Source: a virus. From it: 64,000 nucleotides of DNA. The stretch is taken from IMG/VR virus record IMGVR_UViG_3300042507_003741, positions 17,602 through 81,601 of that record. One strand, given 5' to 3'. Below the pieces are notes generated by a model. That model had not been told where the DNA came from, ran no database searches, and saw only the letters and a program-made list of their open reading frames with translations. Shown here piece by piece: positions 40,442 to 47,153 of the stretch. Numbering within the stretch: position 1 is the first letter of the stretch; every line of letters starts with the position of its first letter. The translations under genes and the position numbers were made by a program.

Positions 40442-41098
40442 TCACCGTGTCTCCTTCAAGCCAGAAAGCACGCCGGGCTGCTGCTGTTGGGCGGCTCCAG
40501 CCCCGATCAGTGCAGGCACGGCCATGATGCGAACCGCATTCCGCAAGTGATGGTCGGGGAGGACAAACTCCCGGTCGTGATTGCGGGAACTTCCAGAGAA
40601 CGGCGTGTTGCGGACGTTGTATTGCGGCAACTCGTCGGCAGGCACGTCGATTCGGTAGATCGGCGCCTCCAGGTCGTTGTCGCCCACGTAGTAGTCCAGT
40701 TCGTGCGGGGCGTCTGTTGCCCACCGCCCTGCTGCGCCGGGCGGGTTGGGATCGAACTGATCCTGCATGGCATAGTCCCGCGAGCGCTTCCACTCGGCAT
40801 ACGGAACCTGCTGGCCCCACATGTTCACCGTTTCCGGCGGCTTGTAGTTGAGCGCGGTTTCGCCAACGCGATAGGTCCGCACGTAGCCCTCTGAGGGAGG
40901 CTCGGCGGCACCGATGCGGCGAGTCAGTTCATCGAACCGCTGCTGGTGCAGGGGGTTCCCTTTGTGGTATCCGCCCACAGATCGAGGCGGGGCAGGAACG
41001 GGTGCGGGCGGGGCTGGAGCGCGGACTTGCTCCGCCAACTCCGCCACCTTAGAGGCCCGCCCCAGACGGGCGGCAGCGAGCGCAGCGGGTGTTGCCAT
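40442..41098 (-). CDS. ADP-ribosyltransferase-like fold protein (tentative)
   Basis: This 218-residue protein follows a GGACATAAATC gap and a GTGAGGGAT ribosome site. Segments YVRTYRVGET (Arg74), AAGRWATDAPHELDYYVGDN, APIYRIDVPADELPQYNVRN and HDREFVLPDHHLRNA (Glu177) resemble the (Y)RG...GRWFT.dp..A..Ya...yy.vDvP...l......Eyllp pattern of phage-borne ART-like proteins. The N-terminal 40 residues are Pro/Ala-rich. If active it would modify a host protein, perhaps as an ejected effector; if not, it is a structural cousin. The key residues cannot be confirmed without a structural comparison. Confidence 0.35.
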   Translation of the reverse strand: MATPAALAAARLGRASKVAELAEQVRAPAPPAPVPAPPRSVGGYHKGNPLHQQRFDELTRRIGAAEPPSEGYVRTYRVGETALNYKPPETVNMWGQQVPYAEWKRSRDYAMQDQFDPNPPGAAGRWATDAPHELDYYVGDNDLEAPIYRIDVPADELPQYNVRNTPFSGSSRNHDREFVLPDHHLRNAVRIMAVPALIGAGAAQQQQPGVLSGLKETR

Positions 41099-41110
41099 AG
41101 AAATCCCTCA

Positions 41111-41124
41111 CGGGATTTATGGCC
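41111..41124 (-). promoter_or_regulatory. late-gap motif copy 2
   Basis: The minus strand reads GGCCATAAATCCCG, then GTGAGGGAT before the ATG at 41098. It fills the 28-base gap before the first gene of the unit 1 late module. Compare 22804-22818 and 58938-58950. Confidence 0.45.
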
Positions 41125-41126
41125 GC

Positions 41127-41270
41127 CTACTTCGCCAACAGGTACAAACCCACGTTGGAGAAGGCGTACCCCAAGTAGGCGACCCCCATGCCGGGATTGC
41201 CCCGCCAGAACTGCTCGGCGGAGACGTAGGCGTAGATCAGCCCCGTCAGTGCTATCAGCCATCCGCTCAT
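41127..41270 (-). CDS. 47-residue membrane protein
   Basis: ATG at 41270 overlaps the preceding stop as ATGA; the product is 47 residues with two short hydrophobic segments (MSGWLIALTGLIYAYVSAEQ and GVAYLGYAFSNVGLYLLAK). The FWRGNPGMGVAYLGYAFSN part recalls a small membrane protein I have seen in many marine and freshwater tailed phages. Function is unknown; a holin or superinfection role has been suggested for such proteins only by analogy. It is the last small gene before the late module. Confidence 0.6.
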   Translation of the reverse strand: MSGWLIALTGLIYAYVSAEQFWRGNPGMGVAYLGYAFSNVGLYLLAK

Positions 41271-41371
41271 TCGTCGTACGGGTAACCGTCCTCCGGGTCT
41301 TCGGTGTACGGGCCGGGCTCCGCGTCCTCATGGAACCAGGGGCGTACGTCGGGGTAGGTGGCTTGTGTCAC
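41267..41371 (-). CDS. 34-residue acidic mini-protein
   Basis: GTG at 41371 overlaps the DUF551 gene stop as GTGA, and its own stop overlaps the next start as ATGA. The 34 residues are rich in Asp, Glu, Pro and Tyr (ATYPDVRPWFHEDAEPGPYT, then EDPEDGYPYDE). Short acidic peptides of this kind can act as inhibitors or DNA mimics, but that is inference. The double coupling is the main support for the gene. Confidence 0.4.
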   Translation of the reverse strand: MTQATYPDVRPWFHEDAEPGPYTEDPEDGYPYDE

Positions 41372-41694
41372 TTTTCGACAGTTTCCGTGCCATCGCTCGG
41401 CGGGGCCGGGAGCGGCATCCAGTTAGTGATCCCGAATGAATCCACATCGTCATCGTCCATGCCGCAGAACCGCCACATCACCCCGTCATGCGATGCCATC
41501 TGAGCAAGGCGAATGTCTTTCGGAAACGCTCTTGTGACAGCCAAGACGGCGGCATGCACTTCCGGCAGCCGCTCCGTCACCGGAATCCAGCGCGGCACTT
41601 GCTCCTCCAACTCTTCGATCTCGGCGTGCATCCTCCGCTCCTCTGGCGTGCAGTCGCAGTTCATGGGCTTCTGGTCGCAGATCGGGCAATACAT
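41368..41694 (-). CDS. DUF551-domain protein with N-terminal zinc knuckle
   Basis: The start follows GAGGAGAAGTAGG; 108 residues. It begins MYCPICDQKPMNCDCTPEER, a possible zinc knuckle, and then has WIPVTERLPEVHAAVLAVTR, DGVMWRFCGMDDDDVDSFGI and TNWMPLPAPP. The W(I/V).V...LP......V....W......ITHWMPLP.PP pattern is the DUF551 domain found in many phage accessory proteins of unknown role. It lies beside attC-like site A and is translationally coupled to the following two mini-genes. Confidence 0.7.
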   Translation of the reverse strand: MYCPICDQKPMNCDCTPEERRMHAEIEELEEQVPRWIPVTERLPEVHAAVLAVTRAFPKDIRLAQMASHDGVMWRFCGMDDDDVDSFGITNWMPLPAPPSDGTETVEK

Positions 41695-41715
41695 CCTACT
41701 TCTCCTCTACGCTCA

Positions 41716-41762
41716 CAGAACCAAGCGATGCAGCGGACGAGACGCTGATCGCCAGCGTTCTC
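41716..41762 (+). repeat. attC-like palindrome A
   Basis: AAC (41719-41721) and GTT (41757-41759) flank arms GCGATGCAGCG and CGCTGATCGC that pair apart from one extra G in the left arm. This is the R-box, unpaired spacer, L-box, extrahelical-base and terminal-loop order of integron attC sites. The right end abuts the stop of the gene at 41761. Confidence 0.6.
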
Positions 41763-41994
41763 ACTCATCGACACTAACTGCGGCGCCTTCAACGGTCGGC
41801 TCATTGAGTTCATAGGCCGGAACATCAGCCTCCACCCACCGAATCTGTTTGTCGCCGTCGTTTCCTTCCATGCACTCATACGCAATGTTGGCGGCTTCGC
41901 GACCAGCGTTCTGCCAGCCGTTTGCGGAATAATTGCCATCCTCCGACACGCACACCGCTATGCGAACCCGAATCGTTTTTGCTTCGCTCATTGC
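41761..41994 (-). CDS. cassette-like ORF: small hypothetical protein
   Basis: The start at 41994 follows AGGAGACAGG; 77 residues: a short beta strand IRVRIAVCVSEDGNYSANGW, then a helix NAGREAANIAYECMEG and an acidic C-terminus (WVEADVPAYELNEPTVEGAA). It resembles small phage accessory proteins with an RVRIAV.....G.w.A.G start. Its stop touches site A and its ribosome site lies 11 bases from site B, so the gene and one palindrome form a unit of about 296 bases. Function unknown. Confidence 0.6.
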   Translation of the reverse strand, partial: AMSEAKTIRVRIAVCVSEDGNYSANGWQNAGREAANIAYECMEGNDGDKQIRWVEADVPAYELNEPTVEGAAVSVDE

Positions 41995-42011
41995 CTGTCT
42001 CCTGTTCTTGT

Positions 42012-42059
42012 GAGAACCACGCGATGCAGCGGACGAGCCGCTGATCGCTGGCGTTATGC
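42012..42059 (+). repeat. attC-like palindrome B
   Basis: AAC (42015-42017) and GTT (42053-42055) flank arms GCGATGCAGCGG and CCGCTGATCGC around ACGAG, with the same single extra G in the left arm. The right end reads GCGTTATGC, close to the GTTRRRY core. It overlaps the TAA stop of the gene at 42054. Confidence 0.65.
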
Positions 42060-42323
42060 GGTCGGGTACTTCTTCTGAAACTGCTCGTACGTCATCGCGT
42101 CCCCTTGGCCGCCGACGCCTGTTGCGATGAATGACCCGCGCGATACCCGGATGGATTTCACGCCCTTCAACTTCTTCCGGCCGGTGAACTCGCGGTATCT
42201 GATTGCTGACCAGCCCTTGCCTTGGCAGTGGATGCAGACCACAGCCTCCCCTTCGCCTTCGCACATGCCGCGATACAGGCCCGCCCCATGGCATTCGTCG
42301 CACTCACACTTGATGTCTGGCAT
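42054..42323 (-). CDS. cassette-like ORF: DnaJ-type zinc-ribbon protein
   Basis: The start at 42323 follows AGGAGG; 89 residues. The N-terminal half has two CxxC knuckles, KCECDECHGAGLYRG and CIHCQGKGW, the layout of a DnaJ-like zinc ribbon. The C-terminal half is basic (REFTGRKKLKGVKSIRVSRG) and ends in MTYEQFQKKYPTA. It may bind nucleic acid or a partner protein. Its stop lies in palindrome B and its 5' end is 20 bases from palindrome C. Confidence 0.65.
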   Translation of the reverse strand: MPDIKCECDECHGAGLYRGMCEGEGEAVVCIHCQGKGWSAIRYREFTGRKKLKGVKSIRVSRGSFIATGVGGQGDAMTYEQFQKKYPTA

Positions 42324-42342
42324 TTGTCCTCCTGAGTCAACC

Positions 42343-42397
42343 GCATAACCAGCGGATGAAGCGGACGGCGGGGCCGCCGCTGATCCTGCGTGTTCTC
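42343..42397 (+). repeat. attC-like palindrome C
   Basis: AAC (42347-42349) and GTT (42392-42394) flank imperfect arms GGATGAAGCGG and CCGCTGATCC, with the extra G again on the left. The terminal loop forms its own hairpin (GGCGG/CCGCC). The end abuts the stop of the gene at 42396. Confidence 0.6.
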
Positions 42398-42668
42398 AGC
42401 CCAGCCGTTGCAGTATCGATTCAACAGCCACCCTATGCGGCTCATACATGATCGTCGGAAGCATCCGACGGAGCGCCTCCCGCTCCGCGTCGGTGAGCGT
42501 GGGCTGCGGCTCGCGGTAGAGCGACTGCACTGCCATGTCGCCCGCAGCAACCATCTCTGCGTCAGGCCGGTGCAGAAAAAAGTCCGCGTGGTCAGTCCAC
42601 TCAACCATCCACGCCACCGGCTGAGAACCACGCGATGCAGCGGACATATCATCTACCTCGTCTGCCAT
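42396..42668 (-). CDS. cassette-like ORF with PVAW/LYR module and shared C-terminal domain
   Basis: The start at 42668 follows AGGAG; 90 residues. QPVAWMVEWTDHADFFLHRP, then VQSLYREPQP, matches the PVAW...v.LY..PQ module of many phage accessory proteins. The C-terminal PTLTDAEREALRRMLPTIMY ... VESILQRLG is a helical segment also found in the genes at 42707 and 43194. Part of palindrome D lies within its first codons. Function unknown. Confidence 0.6.
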   Translation of the reverse strand: MADEVDDMSAASRGSQPVAWMVEWTDHADFFLHRPDAEMVAAGDMAVQSLYREPQPTLTDAEREALRRMLPTIMYEPHRVAVESILQRLG

Positions 42669-42709
42669 GGTTGCTCCTGTGTTCGATGCCGCTGATCGCT
42701 GGCGTTCTA
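42623..42709 (+). repeat. attC-like palindrome D with long terminal loop
   Basis: AAC (42626-42628) and GTT (42704-42706) flank arms GCGATGCAGCGG and CCGCTGATCGC, identical to those of palindrome B, but about 43 bases separate the arms. The long loop contains the start codon and ribosome site of the gene at 42396-42668. The right end overlaps the TAG stop of the gene at 42707. Confidence 0.6.
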
Positions 42710-42940
42710 ATTGGTCCGCTCAAGCAGGCCGTCGATCACGGCGGCGACCTCCACACTGTCGGCAAACCGCCCCGCGAAGTAGTCTTCTCGCACTCGCCGC
42801 AGCACCTTCCTCAGCGACTCCCGCTCCTCGTCGGTGGGCCGCAGGCGTGCGACCTCCGCCTCTAACTGCTGCACTCGCTCCATCGCCTGGATTAGTGCAT
42901 CCAGATCGTCAGGCATCATCGGCGGCACAAGATCACTCAT
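42707..42940 (-). CDS. cassette-like ORF: helical protein with shared C-terminal domain
   Basis: The start at 42940 follows AAAGGAGACAG; 77 residues. A coiled-coil helix (DLDALIQAMERVQQLEAEVA) leads into RPTDEERESLRKVLRRVRED and SVEVAAVIDGLLERTN. This last module is shared with 43194-43922 (AVLDGLLERT) and in part with 42396-42668. Its stop is inside palindrome D. No function can be given; the small helical protein may be a protein-interaction module. Confidence 0.6.
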   Translation of the reverse strand: MSDLVPPMMPDDLDALIQAMERVQQLEAEVARLRPTDEERESLRKVLRRVREDYFAGRFADSVEVAAVIDGLLERTN

Positions 42941-42970
42941 GTCTGTCTCCTTTACGTTGAAATCACGCAA

Positions 42971-43201
42971 TCACTTCCTGTCGATCACCTTGCGTAGCGT
43001 GTCGGCATCCCGTCGCCGCTCGTCCCCCAGTTGCTCAAGCCTCTCGCGCAGAATGGAGTTCACGCCGCGCAGCCGCCATATCTCGTCTACCAGCGGATCG
43101 GCGCCGGTAGCCCAATGCAGCAGCCACGCCGATCCAATGAACGACGCCGGGATGAGTACGGCCAAGGAGAACCACGCATACCAAGGCATTTCGTTAGGCA
43201 T
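42971..43201 (-). CDS. small membrane protein with cytoplasmic coiled coil
   Basis: This 76-residue protein has one membrane helix (WYAWFSLAVLIPASFIGSAW) followed by a charged helix (IWRLRGVNSILRERLEQLGD). It starts after GGAGAGG and overlaps the upstream gene by 8 bases. The plan resembles Rz-like spanin inner subunits, but length and context are insufficient for that call. It lies just beyond the last attC-like site. Confidence 0.5.
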   Translation of the reverse strand: MPNEMPWYAWFSLAVLIPASFIGSAWLLHWATGADPLVDEIWRLRGVNSILRERLEQLGDERRRDADTLRKVIDRK

Positions 43202-43922
43202 TTGTTGTCCTCTCCAGAAGGCCGTCCAGCACCGCCGCTATCTCGTCGCACGCCACATCGCCAACGTCGGCGTAGGCGTCGCGTACTTCACGCAGGACGA
43301 ATCGCTCCGCGTCGGTCAGCGTGAACGGCGTCAGCGAGCAGTGAAGCGTAGTGCGGCCAACAACGTGGGGGCAGGTCTGCGGGGTGCGGTAGAGCGGGAC
43401 GACCTCCCCGTCGTTTTCGTCCGCTGCCGCGTCGGCGTGTTCGCGGTGCAGCGAAACCATCTGCCATTCGTCGGAGTGTGCCAGCCACGCCACCGGATCC
43501 TGTGTATTGTGCCCCCGCCCACCCGCCGCCTCGCCGGTGCCGGGCCGCGTAACGTCTAGGGGCCGCCCCTCGCCGCTTCCATCGCTGGAGGCCGGTGGCT
43601 GCGCTATCGCAGGCGAGGAGCCATCTGTCTCCACGCATGGTGGAGCAGTCTGATTGCCGGTGCCCAACACGGGTCGCGTCACGGGTTTATCAGTCCCGCC
43701 GCTGCCGCGTCCTTCAGACGCATGAACGCCTGTTGGCAACTGGACTCTCGCCGCCGGCGCGGCGTCATGTTCGGTTCGCTCCCGCTCGCGGAGCATGGCG
43801 TCGGCCCAGCGGTAGGCAGCCGTGAGTAGGTGTTCCCACTGCAATGCAGTTGGGTACTGATTGGCCTCGTCTGACAGCAGCCCGGTCAGGGCCGCAGCGG
43901 CGAAGTGGTCACGGTCTGTCAT
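43194..43922 (-). CDS. hypothetical protein with PVAW module and shared C-terminal domain
   Basis: ATG at 43922 overlaps the upstream stop as ATGA; about 242 residues. An N-terminal helical domain (TDRDHFAAAALTGLLSDEAN ... LLTAAYRWADAMLRER) is followed by a long low-complexity linker, then DPVAWLAHSDEWQMVSLHRE ... VVPLYRTPQ and the C-terminal FTLTDAERFVLREVRDAYAD ... IAAVLDGLLERTTNA. The last two modules are those of 42396-42668 and 42707-42940, so these genes share building blocks. Function unknown; typical of phage accessory genes. Confidence 0.55.
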   Translation of the reverse strand: MTDRDHFAAAALTGLLSDEANQYPTALQWEHLLTAAYRWADAMLRERERTEHDAAPAARVQLPTGVHASEGRGSGGTDKPVTRPVLGTGNQTAPPCVETDGSSPAIAQPPASSDGSGEGRPLDVTRPGTGEAAGGRGHNTQDPVAWLAHSDEWQMVSLHREHADAAADENDGEVVPLYRTPQTCPHVVGRTTLHCSLTPFTLTDAERFVLREVRDAYADVGDVACDEIAAVLDGLLERTTNA

Positions 43923-44146
43923 GTCTTGTCCTCCTCGTTGGCCCACAGCATTGCGGCCTTCTCGTCCCAGCAGTCAGCCCGTCCCATGTCGAACCAGTGC
44001 GGGAAATGTCGCAGCACAGCCCGCGCCTCTTGGCGAACCTCCGTGCGGATCCCCTTGATGCCGCCCTCCACATAGACGTTGGAGAGCCGCACCAGGAAGT
44101 CGCGGGCACGGAGGACCGCTAGCGTTCGTTCACACGGGAGGGTCAT
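43919..44146 (-). CDS. BPSL0761-like family protein
   Basis: ATG at 44146 overlaps the upstream stop as ATGA; 75 residues. The pattern MTLPCERTLAVLRARDFLVR, then VRQEARAVLRHFPHWFDMGR, matches the short family known as BPSL0761 (M(T/L)P.ER..aV..t..FL..L......P..vR..A..LLRHyP). Members are small helical proteins in proteobacterial and phage genomes with no assigned function. It is one of a string of coupled accessory genes. Confidence 0.6.
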   Translation of the reverse strand: MTLPCERTLAVLRARDFLVRLSNVYVEGGIKGIRTEVRQEARAVLRHFPHWFDMGRADCWDEKAAMLWANEEDKT

Positions 44147-44421
44147 GGCCACCTCGGGTACAGGAGGCAACCTTCATTGGCGTAGCCGTTCATCACTTCG
44201 ATGGCGGAGATCCGCGGGAACTCCTTGGCCATCTCCTTGGCAATGTCCTCGCCAGGCAGCATGTCCAGCCGCTGGCGGTGGGCTGCCACCCAGGCTTGCA
44301 TCTTGGCCATGTCATCGCCGTGCGTCGGGCCATGCTCTTTCCTCTCAACCCAGGTCCGAATGACATGGTTGAAGGTGCGGAACTTTAGGATGTTTTCCCA
44401 GATCACTTGTTTGCCAAACAT
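44143..44421 (-). CDS. hypothetical 92-residue protein
   Basis: A helical protein with VIWENILKFRTFNHVIRTWV, MQAWVAAHRQRLDMLPGEDI and AKEMAKEFPRISAIEVMNGY, ending LLYPRWP. Its start lies just after the stop of the upstream nuclease gene (44428), and its own stop overlaps the next gene as ATGA. The AIEVMN.yanEGCLLYP segment looks conserved but I cannot name the family. It may be a regulator. Confidence 0.5.
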   Translation of the reverse strand: MFGKQVIWENILKFRTFNHVIRTWVERKEHGPTHGDDMAKMQAWVAAHRQRLDMLPGEDIAKEMAKEFPRISAIEVMNGYANEGCLLYPRWP

Positions 44422-44427
44422 TACATC

Positions 44428-45069
44428 TCACCCCATGTGCTTACGAGTTTTTGCTGGAGCCTTTGCAGCTCGGCCTCCAGCGTCCGGATGCGTCTTCGCA
44501 ACGTATCGTTCTCTCTCTTCAGTCTCTCCTCCTCCTGCAAGGAAGGCTTCGGTTGGTCCATCTACTAGGTCCAGATAGGCGTGCGGGTACAAGAGGTTGA
44601 TCAACGAATCGGCCGTACGGAGGTGCGCTTTCGGGGCGACGAGGACCGGCACCTCATGCCCACGGCCGCGGTCAAACGTAACGGCCTCTGTCCAGCTCTC
44701 GTCACGGTCCAGGATGGTGAGCCACACCCACTTGCCAGTGGGCTTCGACAGGTACACGTAGATGAGGTTCTGCGTGGACTCCATCTCAAGGCCGCGCAGG
44801 TCATCGACAAAAACCGTGTCGTAGGGATAGGACTCCGGATCATCGAACGACAGGCTCCGCTCCTTGATCTCAATGGAGAACAGCCCAAGGGCGTCAGGGG
44901 TTTCAACATGTCCAGTTTTCCTGCAATGCTGTTTGACAACTATCTTCTTGCCGTGAGCGACCGACCGTCCGCTGGTCCGCATCGCCTCCACCCATTTGCG
45001 TTCGGCCGCCTGGCCTTTAACGAGTGCCGACTGGAATGAACGCATAGTCGTTCCAAAAGGAGTAGACAT
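44428..45069 (-). CDS. predicted PD-(D/E)XK-type nuclease
   Basis: I take ATG at 45069, with ATG at 45045 as an alternative; no strong ribosome site distinguishes them. The core helix ALVKGQAAERKWVEAMRTSG is followed by HVETPDALGLFSIEIKERSL (PD...E-x-K) and DTVFVDDLRGLE. This fits a VRR or Hjc-type nuclease fold. The C-terminal ~50 residues are charged and disordered. It overlaps the upstream gene by ~50 bases and may process recombination intermediates. Confidence 0.5.
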   Translation of the reverse strand: MSTPFGTTMRSFQSALVKGQAAERKWVEAMRTSGRSVAHGKKIVVKQHCRKTGHVETPDALGLFSIEIKERSLSFDDPESYPYDTVFVDDLRGLEMESTQNLIYVYLSKPTGKWVWLTILDRDESWTEAVTFDRGRGHEVPVLVAPKAHLRTADSLINLLYPHAYLDLVDGPTEAFLAGGGETEERERYVAKTHPDAGGRAAKAPAKTRKHMG

Positions 45070-45535
45070 GCATGGCAACCGGCACGCGCGGCTGACCAAC
45101 CATGCAGCCCTGGATCACACCCGCAGCCCGCAGCTCCGCCGCGCGCTTGTACAACTCCTCCGGGGGCACATCGTCTCGCTGGAGCCCGCATTCCAGGAAC
45201 TCCAGGCGTTCCGGGATGGGCTCGTTCGCCTTTATCTCATCCGCGTTGTCGCGGACGGCCTTGGCCCAACGATTCGACCGGGAGAAAATCTCTGCGATGT
45301 CGGCGTCATCCAAGCCCCAGTCACGCATGACCACCAGGGCCAGACGCTCGGGCGACGGCATGTAAGTCAGCCGCTTCAGCAGCCGCACCGCACCCTGGGT
45401 CTGCGGGCCCAGCAGACCCAGGATCCTGGCCACGTAGGACGCCGGCTGGCCGTTCACCAGACACCGACGCTTCAGCTCGGGGGCGTGAGCCAAAGCATGC
45501 CGCAATACGACGCCACAGTCTGCGAAACCAACCAT
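45017..45535 (-). CDS. hypothetical helical protein
   Basis: The start at 45535 follows GGAGGAGAGG; 172 residues. Segments: GVVLRHALAHAPELKRRCLV, ASYVARILGLLGPQTQGAVR, LLKRLTYMPSPERLALVVMR, DWGLDDADIAEIFSRSNRWA and a final HVYSFWNDYAFIPVG. The DDADIAEIFSRSNRWAKAVR part looks like a helix-turn-helix, as in transcription regulators. It may control the early operon of unit 2. A family name cannot be given. Confidence 0.5.
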   Translation of the reverse strand: MVGFADCGVVLRHALAHAPELKRRCLVNGQPASYVARILGLLGPQTQGAVRLLKRLTYMPSPERLALVVMRDWGLDDADIAEIFSRSNRWAKAVRDNADEIKANEPIPERLEFLECGLQRDDVPPEELYKRAAELRAAGVIQGCMVGQPRVPVAMHVYSFWNDYAFIPVGTR

Positions 45536-45647
45536 CTTTCCTCTCCTCCTTGATGAAAGTTGTGGGGAAAACGTGATCCACATCGAAGTAATCCAAGACC
45601 TCCTGGAGCGTGTCATCCAGGAGAACGTCAGGCCGTTTGCTTGCCAT
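45321..45647 (-). CDS. short hypothetical protein, start well supported, end doubtful
   Basis: ATG at 45647 has GGATAGGAGAC upstream and overlaps the helicase end by 20 bases. Residues 1-48 (RPDVLLDDTLQEVLDYFDVD, VFPTTFIKEERKDGWFRRLW) look like a real helical protein. The rest runs in another frame over the gene starting at 45535 and is Ala/Gly-rich. The functional product may therefore be a short peptide with a long 3' overlap. Unknown function. Confidence 0.35.
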   Translation of the reverse strand: MASKRPDVLLDDTLQEVLDYFDVDHVFPTTFIKEERKDGWFRRLWRRIAACFGSRPRAEASVSGERPAGVLRGQDPGSAGPADPGCGAAAEAADLHAVARASGPGGHA

Positions 45648-47130
45648 GTCTCCTATCCCTCTCCTTGCGAAACAGACTGCTCACCCAACCTTTGGTGTTC
45701 ACTGCGGCCCACCGCAGATACCAATCAGGCAACGTGTTGAGCGTGCGGCCGGCGAACTTGCCTTTCAGCGGGTTCACATACGTTCCGACGCACCGCTTGC
45801 CCGAGCCGATCTGCACCTCCTCGGAGAACAGACGGCCCGTCGCTTGGCCCTGCATCCGCTTGCGGCGGGCTTCGATGTCCTGGGCAATCAGCCGGCGCTC
45901 CAGTTCCTGCTGGGCCAGGGCGTCGATCTGCTCCTGGGTCAGCGGCTCGGCGGCTTGAGCGGCAGCCTTCTTGATGACCTGGCGCACTTCCTTGTCGGCC
46001 GTGCAGAACATGTCCACGGCTGTGACGAGTCGGTGGTCCAGGCTTGCATCAGTGCAATCGACAATCTTGAAACGTGGCTTTCCAGATCCTGCGATCCGTG
46101 CAATACGGCCGGATGGATCCGAGCCTTCGTAGTCCACAACTCCGGGGAGAGGACGAGTGGCTCGTCCCACGCATTGCAACCAGAAAGATCGGGACTTTGT
46201 GGGCCTTCCGAGGATGAGGGTGGCGGTCGGCGGATGATCGAAGCCAACGGCCACAACTTGGCAATTGACAAGAACCTTCGCCTCTCCAGTCTTAAATCGC
46301 CGGATAGCATCTTGCCGTTCCTCCTCGGGCTGGGTGCCGTACACATAGACCGCAGGGATGCCGTAGTTGTTGGTCAGGTAGTGGCAGACACCCTTGGCCG
46401 AGGCGACCGATGGCGTGAACACAACGGTCGGCCCCTCCATCTCTTCCTGGGTAATCAGGGCGATACGGTGGAGGTTGGCTTCCTTTTCCACGGCCTGCTG
46501 GAGCTGCTTTTGGTTGAAGTCATCACCCGAGACAGTGACTCCAGACAGATCCAATTCCTGAACGCGGGCCAGCTTGCACACATAGGGAGCCGACCACCCC
46601 TGTTCGATGGCCCACTGAACATCGCGGTTGCAGATTTCATGCTCGTAGAAGTCCCGCATCGCCGTCCCGTCCATGCGGAAGGGAGTCGCAGTGAACCCTG
46701 CGACCATCGCCCCACGCTCCTGGAACCAGCGGAACATCTCCAGGCAGGCCGGCGAGAATTGAAGGTGGGCTTCGTCCACAATCACAAGCCGGATGTCGGT
46801 GAACTTCTTGTAGCGGCCACGGATCAGCGTCTGCTTGCACCCGACGATGACCTTGGGGCTCCACCACTCGTCCTCCTGGGAGCGGTACTCGGCCATCTCC
46901 ATCCCGGGATCGGCGCCCGTGATGTCGCGCACCTTGTCCACGGCCTGCCAGACCAGTTCCCGGAGCGGGGCGAGGATGAGCGTCCGGCCAGAGATGCGTT
47001 TGGCCGTCTCAACGAACACCACCGTCTTCCCCGCCCCGGTGAACAGGCCCGTCAGCGTAGACCGAACCCCATCTGCGAGCGCACGCAGGTGAGCGTCTAC
47101 GATCTCGGATTGGTAATCACGCAGTTGCAT
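45628..47130 (-). CDS. SF2 helicase, unit 2, with DUF3820-like tail
   Basis: This 500-residue protein has RDYQSEIVDAHL, Walker A TGAGKT (31-36), Walker B VDEAH (about 129), TATP in GFTATPF and motif VI CVGRATRPLPG. The C-terminal module KGKFAGRTLNTLPDWYLRWA matches the DUF3820-like tail seen in the unit 1 helicase (GKYKGIPLDSIPEGYLSW). It probably works with the ERF, SSB and RecE-like proteins just upstream. No ribosome site is evident, and a strong hairpin lies 24 bases before the start, so expression is likely attenuated. Confidence 0.88.
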   Translation of the reverse strand: MQLRDYQSEIVDAHLRALADGVRSTLTGLFTGAGKTVVFVETAKRISGRTLILAPLRELVWQAVDKVRDITGADPGMEMAEYRSQEDEWWSPKVIVGCKQTLIRGRYKKFTDIRLVIVDEAHLQFSPACLEMFRWFQERGAMVAGFTATPFRMDGTAMRDFYEHEICNRDVQWAIEQGWSAPYVCKLARVQELDLSGVTVSGDDFNQKQLQQAVEKEANLHRIALITQEEMEGPTVVFTPSVASAKGVCHYLTNNYGIPAVYVYGTQPEEERQDAIRRFKTGEAKVLVNCQVVAVGFDHPPTATLILGRPTKSRSFWLQCVGRATRPLPGVVDYEGSDPSGRIARIAGSGKPRFKIVDCTDASLDHRLVTAVDMFCTADKEVRQVIKKAAAQAAEPLTQEQIDALAQQELERRLIAQDIEARRKRMQGQATGRLFSEEVQIGSGKRCVGTYVNPLKGKFAGRTLNTLPDWYLRWAAVNTKGWVSSLFRKERDRRHGKQTA

Positions 47131-47153
47131 GGCTGTTGTGTGTGAAAGAGAAG

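Noticed and set aside
43185-43205. Additional attC core (CGTTAGGC) near 43195
   Set aside because: It matches GTTRRRY by chance inside the first codons of the membrane-protein gene, and no paired arms are nearby.
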